Below are positions 34,289 to 45,073 of a DNA stretch of 64,000 nt, in pieces. Origin of the DNA: Glutinoglossum americanum (lineage: Eukaryota; Ascomycota; Geoglossomycetes; Geoglossales; Geoglossaceae); NCBI GenBank assembly GCA_020080175.1, contig JAGHQL010000051.1:62001-126000 (forward strand). The letters are read 5' to 3'. The stretch's first letter is position 1, and each line of letters opens with the position of its first letter. A program made the position numbers and the translations under genes. A model generated the notes under the pieces. The model was not told where the DNA came from. It saw only the letters and a list, made by a program, of their open reading frames with translations, and ran no database searches.

Positions 34289-35894
34289 TGTTAGCTAACC
34301 CACCGACGGACATACCGCTCCTCAACCGTTCCACTCATATTACTGTACTTCGTAACCTATCCCAAGGGAACAAGAACTAGATTAAAGAACGTTGGGTTGC
34401 TGCAACCTGAAGAGCAACAACATCGGTTAGAAGACAGGTTCGTTGCTCTATAGCTGGCCAAGATAACAGAAAACTGCAGCCAGCCCTCAACCCTTTCGGG
34501 CGGGGGCAACGCCGCCTTGTGTTCGCGCGAGTAGGCGGGTGATCGCTCCCCCCCATGTTTAGCGCTATCCACCAAGTTTCCCTTCCAGCCCTTCAAGCAG
34601 CGCCAAGGCTTCATTGCTTCTATTTTTCAGAGAAACGGCAGCAACCACGAATACCATTTAGTATTTGTATATATATATATATTTAGGGTTAATAATTCCA
34701 ACACTGCGTAGTACACTGCGTAGTAATTCTGTATGCTTGACCACATTGTAAAAATATCGTTTCGTTACTGAACTTAAACCGGACTGCCCAGGTTTCACGT
34801 CGCTGTACGAGCCATCGGAGAATGACTAAGACAAGAAAACCAGCATTGTGCGCGCACACCTCCTTGCGCATGCAACTGCCTTCCGCAGTACTACTATCAG
34901 ACGCATTCTATGGCATGTATCCTCCGACCACAGCCATTCCTTTTGCCCTATCGGTGAGGAGCTATGGTTGGTAGCAGTACTGAAGTGCCGTGCCAGTCTC
35001 CGCAAATATGGCATCTTTAAACTTTAAAGACGAGTTTAATACTCTTAACGATGCCTATGGAGTTATCAAATATATAATTAAACAGAGAATCATTCCAAGT
35101 ATTAAAAGACGAACAATTTAAACTACATGTTATCATTTGTAAAGAAAAAACCTGCAATTTTCAAATTTGAGCTTCAGTTTTAAAAAGTAATATTGTAGCT
35201 ACAAAAATAAAAATAAGATGCTACCAGGAGGCATTTCCCCAAACTTTTCCCCCGCTCTTACAGACACCGAACACCACATCGACTATAATGCCGAATTCAG
35301 CCAGGAAAGCATTCAGTCTCTACATACCAGCGTCTGGGCGAAATTCCTGGAGAACCCAGTGGGCCGGCGGAGAAGCCAACAGCAATCTGTTGACAAGGTG
35401 CACGATGAACCGTCTTGAAACGGTCTACTTCAAGAAACAGTCAACCGACAAAGAAACGGCTGAGCGAATCAAGGATAAAAATGCCCAGGCAGCTATCAAC
35501 CCTGGAGTTGTCACAAAGAAGCAGTACACACGACATTGGGATTGAAAGGGTTTAGATTGAGGGAAAAAGACACCTCGACGCAAGGGGATGCGGTCGTTCT
35601 GCGGCCGGTTGTGTATTTCTTCCGGCGATTCTTCGTCAACCTGCATTACCAACAAATTATCAAGCAATCCGGTCTATACCTGCGACACACCCAGGGTTTC
35701 TATTCTAGACAGGGAGGGCAACCGAATTCGCAAATTGCCCGTGCTCCGCCAGGCGATCCCCTACGCCGCCAAAGAGGGTTGCCGAGCGGGGCGAGCAGGG
35801 AAGGAAGAGAAAAGTATAAGTGTGATAGATGGGAGGCGGAAGTTTCTTGTTTCGGGAGAAGAAAGGGACACAGTGCACTAGCCGGACGATCAGC
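34289..35894. other. 1.6-kb region with an AT-rich island and an orphan frame
   Basis: No recognised gene. About 35020-35225 is strongly AT-rich, unlike its surroundings. Just after it, frames at 35218-35418 and 35288-35545 on the plus strand overlap; the second (ending TKKQYTRHWD) looks protein-like, but I do not recognise it. It may be a gene remnant or part of an unresolved exon. Confidence 0.5.
35020..35225. repeat. AT-rich island
   Basis: A roughly 200-bp stretch of mainly A and T, including the palindrome CTTTAAACTTTAAAG and runs such as TATATAATTAAA. It may be a decayed repeat. No coding remnant of a mobile element is visible. Confidence 0.55.
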
Positions 35895-37757
35895 ATGCTT
35901 CTTGAGCGCATAACGACAGACTTCCTCCCTATCTGGGCCCTTCCGGTCCTCCTCTTGCTCATATACTCGCTTTTCCTCGTTGTCTACCGGCTCTACTTCC
36001 ATCCGCTCGCACAATTCCCCGGTCCTCGTCTCGCAGCCGCCACGCTCTGGTATGAGTTCTACCACGATGTTATCAGGCGAGGGAAGTATATTTGGGAGAT
36101 TAAGGATATGCATACGAAATACGGTGTGACCCTTCCCTTGGAGAGATACAACGCGACGATATATTGACTCGAAGGTTGTGAAAAGGGCCGATTGTCCGGA
36201 TAGGCCCACATGAACTCCATATCGACGATCCGGACTTTTTCGACACCTTTTATAACCAGAAAACGGATAAGTGGGAATGGTTCACGCGCCAGTTTGGCAA
36301 TGGTGAGTCTACGCAGTCCACGCCTCGCCATGATCTCCATCGCGTTCGCCGAGCCGCTCTGGCGCCATTCTTCACTCGTACCAAGGTACTCCAGCTCGAA
36401 TCTATCATCAAAGACAAGATCGAGATGCTATCCGCCCGGCTTAGCGCCTCTCGGAAGTCCAACAATGACAGGAAGCATGCCGGACAAGAGCCAGAGCCTT
36501 TGTGCTTGGGCCTAGCATACCACTGCTTGACCACAGAAGTCGTCACGCAGTACTCCTGGAGCCGGTCCTATGAGTGTCTAGACCACCCGGATTTTCGTGC
36601 AGAGTGGTTCACTATGCTCCGTGGCCTCGCAGAAGTTGGCCACATTGGCCGGCAATTCGGATGGTTCCTACCGCTCATCGATAATCTTCCCGTCTGGCTG
36701 GCAGGGCTGGTCAGTGCGAATGCAAAAGATTCAGCGGAGTTCAGGAGGCACCTATCAGAACAGGTTACAGAGATTAAGATGACCCCGCGGGAGCAGTTTT
36801 CTGGGAAATCCCATCCGACCATTTTCCATGAACTACACAACAGCAATTTGCCAGAGTATGAGAGAAGTACTCATAGGCTGATGCAGGAGGGCCTGCTGGT
36901 CCTCTTTGCTGGTTTTGAAACTACGGCAAATGCGATGGCTGTAACCACATACCATCTTCTGCGAAATCCGGAAAAGCTTGCGAGGGTGAGGGCGGAGTTG
37001 GAGGGGGTTATGAAGGGGAGGGATTTAGATGCGAGGGGATGGGTGGACTTGGAGAAACTGGAGTATTTTGTGGGTTCCTTTTTAACCCGCTCCCTTGCTT
37101 ACCAAACCCTGGCTGATTTTTGACAATCGCGAGGTTAGTCAGCAGTTATTGCTGAGGGCTTACGGTGAGTTGCTTCCAACCGGAGTAGTGGAATGAGCGA
37201 TGCTGAGTCACTAGTCAGCATGTCTACTGGCGTCTCTGGCCGTCTGCCTCGCCTGGTGCTTGAACCGGGTTTGGAATACGGATCGTGGGATATTCCCCCT
37301 GGCGTATGTCGTATTTCCATCTGTCTCAGAGGGTGGACTGGCTATCGGGAATAGGGTGGCTAATAAGGGTGTCTACAGACGTCCGTGAGCATGAATCCTT
37401 ACTTCGTCAACATGAACCCCAAAATATTCCCCAATCCAGAGGAATTCGGCCCCGAACGTTGGCTTGGCCCTTCAGCTGCCTCGCTGCAACGATACTTTGT
37501 TCCATTCTCTAAGGGCCCTAGAATCTGTTTGGGAATGCAGTTCGTCTCTACAACATAATCCTTGTTATGCTAACTGCTGATTCATATGTGGTAGTCTGGC
37601 ATATGCGGAGCTTTATCTCACCTTGGCTACGATCTTGTGGCGATTTCCTGGGATGGGGCTGTACGGAACGGAAAGGGATGATATCGATTTAGTACATGAT
37701 TTCTTTTTGCCGTATCCAAGGTTGGACAGCAAGGGGTTGAGAGTTGTGGTGGAATAG
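35895..37757 (+). CDS. Cytochrome P450, trichodiene-oxygenase-like (CYP58-type) group
   Basis: The model is join(35895..36123, 36186..37069, 37139..37164, 37219..37303, 37379..37539, 37595..37757), 515 aa, all in phase. Exon 3 has only 26 nt. The N-terminus has a membrane anchor (about residues 12-30, [19 protein letters not shown]) and the Pro-rich hinge [16 protein letters not shown]. Other P450 marks are the C-helix [11 protein letters not shown], the I-helix AGFETT (about 317-322), the ExxR motif EGLR (377-380), a PERW motif and the heme loop [10 protein letters not shown] with Cys about 458. All are intact, so the enzyme should be active. The sequence pattern ([24 protein letters not shown]) resembles the TRI4-like group. 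It stands alone, with no polyketide, terpene or peptide synthase nearby, so the substrate is unknown. Confidence 0.9.
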
Positions 37758-38241
37758 TTGGGGCTATATGTGGTTCCGGGGAGCCTGGGATGGAAAAGTC
37801 TACATAAGTTGGGATAGCGGGCATGGTGGCTGGTGGATAGGTTTGAATAGTGTGGCGGGGGGTATATGCCCAAACGGGGTTGTTTGGTTCGGGAGGCGAG
37901 CCCGGCGGCGCATAAGGGTGCCTGGCAGCTGACTAGTTGTAGTTACAGTAGCTCAACTAAAACTTTCTGCTTTACTACGTTCGTCCCTGTGCGCGCGCAG
38001 TCACGTAATACATATAGTCTATTACCATTACACGAGAACGTTCAGGCCTGCTACAATAAGAGAAGCTTAGAACGGGCATTCCAATACTCAGCAGATCATA
38101 TTAAAATGACACTCTTTGGTGCCACAAAACGCCCTCTCTCCATGATCTAAACTCTTCTAGAAGATAGGAGGATCGTCGTCTCGAATGAGATTGGCTTAAT
38201 CACACTCATCATCTGGACTCACTATGGGGTGACCGGCTGGA

Positions 38242-38297
38242 GCGTATGTCTGGACATGGTAGAACCCCCTAGAGTTCTACCGTGTCTAGACATACGC
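38242..38297 (+). repeat. Inverted repeat, 24-bp arms and 8-base loop
   Basis: Arms 38242-38265 and 38274-38297 are complementary at 22 of 24 positions, loop CCCCTAGA. The two exceptions are G opposite T and T opposite G when read on the plus strand, so a plus-strand RNA would be paired throughout. No coding sequence overlaps it. Confidence 0.85.
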
Positions 38298-38903
38298 CAG
38301 AGCTTGTTCATGTCAACGTGGAACTGCTACAAGCACTAAAACGAACGATTGAAAGCCCCTTTTGCGAGATGGAACAGGGTTTGCAAAAGTACAATATCCG
38401 GATAGCTGTCCGATATTTACGGGCGCCGATTATACTCCCCGCTGTGTAGTGGAAGTAATACCGCGACGGGACCTAGAGCCTTTGACAATGAAAGCCTTTT
38501 ACAGAGTCCTTGGCATCAAGGGTTCTTACACGTGCCTTGGCTGGATTGATTTTGATAACTATACTAAAGGTTTTGTGCTTGTATCAATGCCCAGATCACG
38601 ACCTCGGAGGCAGTCGTGCAGATTCAAGTTGGAATGCAATTTGCAGCCCTTGAACAGCGTCGAGTAGGTTAAGAACGTGAATACGAACTCAGAGGTTCGT
38701 AAGACAAGAGACCTTCAACTGGAAAATAACGGAGATCGCTTCCATAGGTAGAGCTACATTTGAGGATAATATTGAGCATCAAGTGGCGGGTGCCAAGTAT
38801 GCATATGCATAAATTCGCGCAGCTTCAATGCGGCTCTGCGTGGGATAATCGAGACAAAACCTCACATGCGCCAGGAACGTGAACTGCTCTGGGAGCCCGT
38901 GAG

Positions 38904-38921
38904 CACTGGACGAGTCCAGTG
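38904..38921. repeat. Short perfect palindrome
   Basis: CACTGGAC, two bases GA, then GTCCAGTG. It lies about 170 bp upstream of the phospholipase start. Confidence 0.7.
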
Positions 38922-39088
38922 AGCTAGAAAGGCTCATTCATTTCATCTTGTTTCCTGTCGGAATAAAATGTGAGGTTTTGATCCATGTCCCAAATTCCGT
39001 CTCTTGATTGCCCTACGTCACTGCCGCTCTTGCTTCCGGGATATAAGATCACTTATAGACATATACCTATTTTCGGGATTTATATCTC

Positions 39089-41507
39089 ATGGCGAACAAG
39101 AGTAGATCGAACTATGGTCCATCTCCCTTTGCCGCTAAAGCGTATAACTCAACTCGTCTTCCCGATTTCGACCACGAATTTATTGACGAAACCGACCTTG
39201 ACGAGTTTGCAAAGGCGCTCTCTGCTCCTGAAAATACAGCCGATGAAGCTTCTCCCTCCGGCTCTAGGTTCATCACTGCTTTGAATGATTGGAGCCCTGT
39301 CTATCAACGCGTCCGGGGACGTCGAAAAGTAGGATCTCGCAAGCGCCGGCGAGGCAAGGATGAAACTCGGGAGGGGTTTGTATACATATTACTGAAGTGG
39401 CCGTTGCTGGTCGTGGTACTCGGATGGATTGTTATACTAGGGCTGTTATACCTCCTCACACGGCTATATATTTACCTATACGAGCATTTCGTGGCTTGGC
39501 GCGGGCGTCGAGAACAGTTTAGGCAGAATCTCCAAAGGACTACAAATTACAAAGACTGGGTAGAAGCAGCCCAGGAGCTAGACGCATTTTTAGGCAATGA
39601 AAGCTGGAAGCAGAAAGATGAATATGCTTATTACGATTATACGACGTTGAAACGGGTAAAGGAGGATTTGAGGAGCATGAGATTGGAGGCGGAAGAAGAA
39701 GAAAACGGTGGGGTCGATGGTATTGGGAGGAAGAGAACTATTGATGCCCTGAAAAGTCTGGTGGAGGCCTGTGTGAAGAGTAATTTCGTGGGAATTGAAA
39801 ACCCCAGGCTTTACAGCGAGACATATTATGGAACAAAGAATCTGGTCCAAGGCTTTGTGGGTGAAGGTGGGCTACGAGTCTTGGGGGCATAGGTGTGCGG
39901 TAACCTGGCTAACTAACAAGTAAATAGTGGAATCTTCCCTGTCTCTGCTCGTTCGTACGCGGCAGCTTACACAGGATGATAAACGTCTCCTATTTAAACA
40001 CCTTCACACGAATTTTGGCCGTACCGCGCTCTGCCTCTCTGGTGGCGCGTCCTTCGCCTATTATCATTTCGGAGTCTGCAAGGCTCTTCTAGATGCGAAC
40101 CTCCTTCCAGAGGTTATTACTGGCACTAGTGGTGGAGCCCTTGTAGCGGCTCTTGTCGCCACTCGTACAGACGATGAACTTAAAAAACTACTTGTTCCCG
40201 CGCTTGCGGGACGTATTACGGCTTGCCATGACGACTTCTCGACTTGGTTTCGCCGGTGGTGGCGAACAGGCGCACGCTTCGACGCTCTCGACTGGGCTCG
40301 CCGTTGCAGCTGGATGACACGAGGCTCCATGACTTTCAGAGAAGCATACGAGCGTACAGGACGAATCCTCAACGTCACCTGTGTACCCTCAGATCCGCAC
40401 TCGCCGACTATTCTCGCGAACTATCTCACTTCTCCTAATTGCGTTATATGGAGCGCCGTTCTTGCCTCCGCTGCGGTACCGGGCATCCTTAACCCTGTTG
40501 TACTCATGATGAAAACGCATGACGGCACTCTCGCACCATACAGTTTTGGCCACAAGTGGAAGGATGGCAGCCTACGAACGGACATCCCCCTGAAGGCTCT
40601 CAACCTTCATTTTAATGTCAATTTCAGTATCGTCTCTCAGGTTAACCCACACATTAATCTTTTCTTCTTTAGTAGCCGTGGCAGTGTTGGCCGGCCTGTT
40701 ACTCACCGCCGTGGTCGGGGGTGGCGTGGTGGATTCCTGGGCAGCGCCATCGAGCAGTATCTTAAACTTGATCTAAATAAATGGTTGAAAGTATTACGAC
40801 ATCTAGAGCTACTTCCTCGTCCCTTGGGTCAGGACTGGTCGGAGATCTGGCTGCAGAAGTTCTCAGGTACCATCACTATCTGGCCGAAATCTACCCTTAG
40901 CGACTTTTACTATATCTTGAGCGACCCAACTCTTTCCAGGCTAGCAAGGATGCTGCAAGCAGGCCAACAATCTACGTTCCCAAAAATCCAGTTCATAGCC
41001 AACCGCATGGTGTGCGAGCGGCTCGTGGAGGAAGGTCGGCGCTCTACGGCTCCACAGACGCTGGACGGCATCGAGAGCGTAAGTGAAGAAGATCCACAGA
41101 CTTTGCTGCGGCGACGTGGTGGTCGAGAAAGTCACCCCGTCGTCGCATCTCCACCCCTAGGAGGTGTGGATGTAGTGGCAGAGAATGACCAAGACGCCGC
41201 ATCATCACCAACTCTTCGTGAGCGGCTTGATATGTGGCGTCAGCGCCTATCGGGTGGCTCCCGACCACAACATCGGAGAGGGAGCGGCGCGAGTAGCATC
41301 ATTCAAGAGATTGGGAGGCAGAGTAGGGTCTTCTTGGTGGATGATTCGGAAGGGGAGACAGGGCAGAGCGAGGATGATGGTGGCCCAGATAGCTCAGGTA
41401 GCGCCATTGAAGATGGATGGGAAGACGAAGACGGATTTGATGACGAGAAATTGGAGATGGAGGAGGGGGATACTGGAAGATTTGAAAAGGGAACAAAGCT
41501 CGACTAG
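39089..41507 (+). CDS. Patatin-like phospholipase / triacylglycerol lipase (Tgl-type)
   Basis: The model is join(39089..39866, 39928..41507), 785 aa. The 61-nt intron has an ACTAAC branch site and joins FVGE to VESSLSLLVRTRQL in phase. The N-terminal part has a single membrane segment (about residues 103-125, WPLLVVVLGWIVILGLLYLL) and the DUF3336-like helical region usual for fungal patatin lipases (ENPRLYSETYYGTKNLV). The catalytic domain has the oxyanion loop LSGGASFAYYHFGV (about 296-309), the nucleophile elbow GTSGG (Ser about 327) and the catalytic Asp in KDGSLRTDIP (about residue 471). It is followed by VSQVNPH, typical of the Tgl3/4/5 group. The C-terminus is acidic. The catalytic dyad is intact; the likely role is lipid-droplet triacylglycerol or phospholipid hydrolysis. 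Confidence 0.9.
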
Positions 41508-41646
41508 GAGCGCATTGTGGAGTCGTAATCCTTTCCCTATAAGCGGCATCCTTGTAGGCGTTGCATAAACTGCTCATTTACGACAACCATACTTGCACTT
41601 TACTTTCTAGATATCTTATAATTGAACGAGTCTAGCGCTAGGGGTA

Positions 41647-41670
41647 TAGTTCGAATGGCAATTCGAACTA
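41647..41670. repeat. Perfect palindrome, 10-bp arms
   Basis: TAGTTCGAAT, loop GGCA, then ATTCGAACTA. It sits in the 229-bp gap between two converging genes, about 140 bp after one stop and 70 bp from the other. It may be a shared 3'-end structure. Confidence 0.75.
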
Positions 41671-41736
41671 GTGTCCAAACGGGCCTCGGAGGTTCGTGCC
41701 ATGCGGATGGCAACAGAGAAATAGTATACAAGACAC

Positions 41737-42772
41737 CTAGCTTCGCGCCGCAGAAACCAATCCCCCACTTATAGTTTTGCCCCTGACGATTCGATCTATC
41801 CCTTTCCCTTCATCCAGCATCCACCCACCCTCACGATCTAGTCGCCAAACCCCTGATTTCCCCTCAACCTTAACCTTCACAAATCCTTCCCGACTCCAGA
41901 CCCGAACTAGAGTGCGCATCAACTGCTTTAAAAAGTGCCAAAAGTGCCGGAAGGGCGCGGTGGGGATCTTCGAACGCTCAATTTCGCGCTGCCTGGCTTC
42001 CTGGGCCGCGGCCTCACGGCGTTGCGCGGGTGTTAGGGGCGCGGGGAGAGGGTGGAAGAGGGGAGTAGAGAGGCTGATAGAGGCTGAGGGGACGAGGATG
42101 TTGCGGGGTGGGAGGAAGGGAAGGGGAATTATGCGGCGGAGATCGAGGCGGATGAGGAGAGGGGATGAGGTGGGAGTTTTAGTTCTAGCAAGGGTGGAGG
42201 GAACAGCATGAATTGCTTTGATTAATCTGCCCGCCATCTTAGCTCCTTCTATCTAGGACAAACGACATCTCTCCCGCAACGATCACATACCTCGACGGCC
42301 CCAGCATTAGCCATGTCCCCAAACACGCCATAGCGAAGCAGACACCTCCGAACGTAATGGGGACCCATGCGGAGATATCTGACGGCACATGGATGTAATT
42401 CGCATTGAAGTTATAGCCAGCGTAGGCGAGGCAGAAGAATCCGAATGCGTAAGAACCAAGGATGTAGGTTGCGTGGGATGGCGCTTGGTAGAGGAGCGTT
42501 GGGGAGGGGCGGAGAGCTAGGGTCGAGGTGAAAGATTGGTAGGTCTTTAGTGGTGGAATTACGGGGAGTGAGATAGGGACTTTATAGACGGGAGATTTGG
42601 CGGTGACCTTTTTAGGGGGTGATTTTTTGGAGGCTTTGCAGAGGGGTGCCCTGACTGAGAGTAGACGTGCGGTCTGGGGTAATTGGAATATCAGGGAACG
42701 ATAGTGGGGAGCTGGTGAAGAGCGGATTCGCAGATGAGCGAAGCCAATGCTGCCCCGGGAGAAGGCGGACAT
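41737..42772 (-). CDS. Two-pass mitochondrial membrane protein, conserved in fungi, function unknown
   Basis: Two adjacent frames that look separate are one gene: complement(join(41737..42226, 42291..42772)), 323 aa. The intron (GTATGTG ... GGGCAG) joins LMLGPSR to LIKAIHAVP, which makes the total an exact multiple of three; reading through it would stop after FVLDRRS. The N-terminus is basic with many Ser/Arg (MSAFSRGSIGFAHLRIRSSP), as in a mitochondrial presequence. Two hydrophobic helices lie at about residues 102-120 and 135-157. The C-terminal soluble part contains IIPLPFLPPRN and a charged helix with HFWHFLKQLMRTLVRVWSRE. I recall similar fungal proteins without an assigned role. Divergent from pdx1 over 334 bp. 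Confidence 0.75.
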
Positions 42773-43106
42773 TTCTGAGTCGATTGGGTTTAGCAGTCAC
42801 ATTTATAGAGTATACTCGAGCTCCATACCGTTCAGCAAACTTGGGTATCCAAGCAATTTCTACGCTTCTGATGGCTATCACTGAGAACTGCGCGTTGGGC
42901 GTTGGGTCGAAGAGTACGGGATTCTGAAGATCTAGCCGATGCGCGGCTAGCACTCCTGACTTAACTACGCGCTGCTAGTAGGCGCCCCCACCAAAATTTG
43001 GCCCAACTAACTTTTAAGCGTTCGCCGAGACGAGTGACCTTGAATCCCTCCAGAATAGACTTGACGATACCACGTTCATAGTCACCAATCCAATTCAGCG
43101 GCAGCC
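42773..43106. promoter_or_regulatory. Shared promoter of the mitochondrial membrane protein and pdx1
   Basis: A 334-bp divergent spacer between two genes for mitochondrial proteins. No coding sequence is supported and no known site stood out. Confidence 0.45.
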
Positions 43107-44655
43107 ATGGCATCTTTTGTCGCAGTGTACAGGCTGTCGGCAAGAGTTGCTGGTGGTCAATTGAAGAATCCTATTGCTGCACGAGGTTGGTTGCTCGAGT
43201 CGGTGTCGTTGAAGCTTTCGAGAGAGCTATCACTAATGGGTCAAATCTTCGAATAGGCCTGCGGACTTCAGCGTCGAATTTGGCTGCGCAGAATTTCATG
43301 ATGCCTGCCATGTCACCGACGATGACGGAGGGTAATATTAGTACTTGGAAGATAAAGGAAGGTATGGAGCCTTATCGATTCATGACGGATTTCTACAACA
43401 GATAGTAGGGTAGAATCCTAATGTGTGATACGTTTTTCAAGGGGAGTCATTCTCGGCTGGCGATGTTCTCCTCGAAATCGAGACCGACAAAGCGCAGATG
43501 GACGTTGAGGCTCAGGAAGATGGCAAGATGGCTAAGATTACAGTAGGTCCATGCCCGTTAAGGGACACGAGAGATGAATTGCTTATTGTATCATAGCAAG
43601 GTGACGGAACCAAGGGCGTCAAAGTTGGCTCCCGAATCGCCGTGATCGCTGATTCAAATGACGACCTCAGTACTCTCAGAATACCATCAGAAGAGCCTAC
43701 ATCCATCCCTTCACCACAAGAGGAGTCTTCAACCCTGGACCGGGCGAGGACTTCCGAGTCACAAGCCGGAGCGTCCCCAACCTCCAAACCGCCGTTCCAG
43801 AAATCTGCTGCTTCTGAGGCCACGAGTCAAGGCTCGATCGGTACCCCATCGAAACAACGCCTCCCTCTCCTTCCATCAGTGGCTCACCTCCTCCAATCGC
43901 ATAGCCTCCCCACCTCAGAAGCCGACAAGATCCCTGCCACGGGACCAAAAGGTCGCCTCCTAAAAGGTGACGTCCTTGCATATGTGGGTAGCGTCTCATC
44001 TACATATCCCAAATCGCTCTCCGACAACATCACCTCTCGCGGACATCTCGACCTAAGCAATATCAAGCTCAGCCCCGCCCCGGTACAGCAGAAACCCACC
44101 GCTCAGGCGACCTCCCCGCCGCCGCCACAGGAGAGCAAAGTTGGTGTCTCTGTGAACTTCTCCGAAGTCATGAAAGTTCAACAGCGCATCGAGCGAAAGC
44201 TTGGCATCTGCATGCCTCTTAGCACCTTCATCGCACGCGCAACCGACATCGCGAACGATGATCTCCCCTTGCCCTGCAATGCGAAGCCGTCGCAGGACGA
44301 CTTGTTTAATCAAATACTCGGCCTTGATGCATTAATGTCGAAGACGGCGCGCGGGAGCTTCACGCTGCAGGTTACCGCGCTACCTACTTTATCGACTGGG
44401 TTGGCGCCGAAACCGAGCAAAGGAACTACAACTACAGGAAGCGGGGATATTATTGACATCCTCACCGGGTCCGTATCCCGCAAGACCACCGCAGCTAGAT
44501 CGATGGACCATGTCATAGTTCCCTCTTCTGCCCATGCAGCAACAACTAATGTAATCTCCGTGATGGTGCCTGCAGGGGATGAGAGGCGCGGCCGTCTGTT
44601 TCTGGGAAGGGTAAAGGCATATCTGGAGTCCGAGCCTGGGAGGCTGGTATTGTAG
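43107..44655 (+). CDS. pdx1: Pdx1, E3-binding protein (protein X) of the pyruvate dehydrogenase complex
   Basis: Pdx1 docks dihydrolipoamide dehydrogenase (E3) onto the mitochondrial pyruvate dehydrogenase core. The model is join(43107..43185, 43257..43361, 43442..43542, 43597..44655), 447 aa, all phases closed. The N-terminus [20 protein letters not shown] is a mitochondrial presequence ending near GLRTSAS. The lipoyl domain runs [20 protein letters not shown] to [18 protein letters not shown], with the lipoylated Lys about residue 77. An acidic/Ser linker follows, then the E3-binding domain (about 186-225, [15 protein letters not shown] ... [15 protein letters not shown]). The C-terminal part is a reduced acyltransferase-like region and lacks the HxxxDG catalytic motif of E2, as expected for protein X. 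Confidence 0.93.
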
Positions 44656-45073
44656 TTTTAGTGGCTAGGGGGGTGGATGTCCGAATATTATTATTAGGTT
44701 CTTGGCTTGATTCGAGCTGGGAAATGGCCCGTGGCGTAATAGGCCTTATGTAGTATAGTCTACCCGTCCTTTACATAGATAGATTTTCTCTTAGGGCATG
44801 ACAGGCTCCTTTTGATTTATCTTTTTAATCCGCCTTTAATTAATTGAGGATAGCTCGTAAGATCTGGAAAAACCATAACAACTTCATCTTTATTCATACA
44901 TAGGAGGAAATTACCTTATCCCACTAGATCCTGCTTTCCCCCTTTTGATTGGCAAGAGTTGGCTGACTGCTGGGCTAGATGATGACATCCCTTAGCCCTC
45001 CTCCAGATGCCGTATCACAGTTAAACCCTAGAGGAACTCCCTTTGATAAGAAATAGGATAAAGATGAACATAT
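44656..45073. other. Convergent 3' region of pdx1 and smc1
   Basis: No gene seen in about 420 bp. AT-rich patches near 44815-44850. Confidence 0.6.

Larger units (their letters stand above)
37758..39088. other. 1.3-kb spacer with two strong hairpins
   Basis: No supported gene. A 101-codon plus-strand frame (38362-38667) has no recognised family. The main content is the inverted repeats at 38242-38297 and 38904-38921 and the promoter of the phospholipase. Confidence 0.5.

Noticed and set aside
35020-35225. Possible LTR or virus-like remnant in the AT-rich island
   Set aside because: No reverse transcriptase, integrase, capsid or terminal repeat signature; only base composition is unusual.
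36124-36190. Apparent premature stop in the P450 after the N-terminal exon
   Set aside because: The stop is inside a regular 62-nt intron; the six-exon model is open throughout.
42239-42335. Two separate tandem genes ending and starting near 42239
   Set aside because: The stop and ATG both fall inside an intron; splicing at 42227-42290 gives one in-frame protein with the expected GPSR-LIKAIHAVP join.
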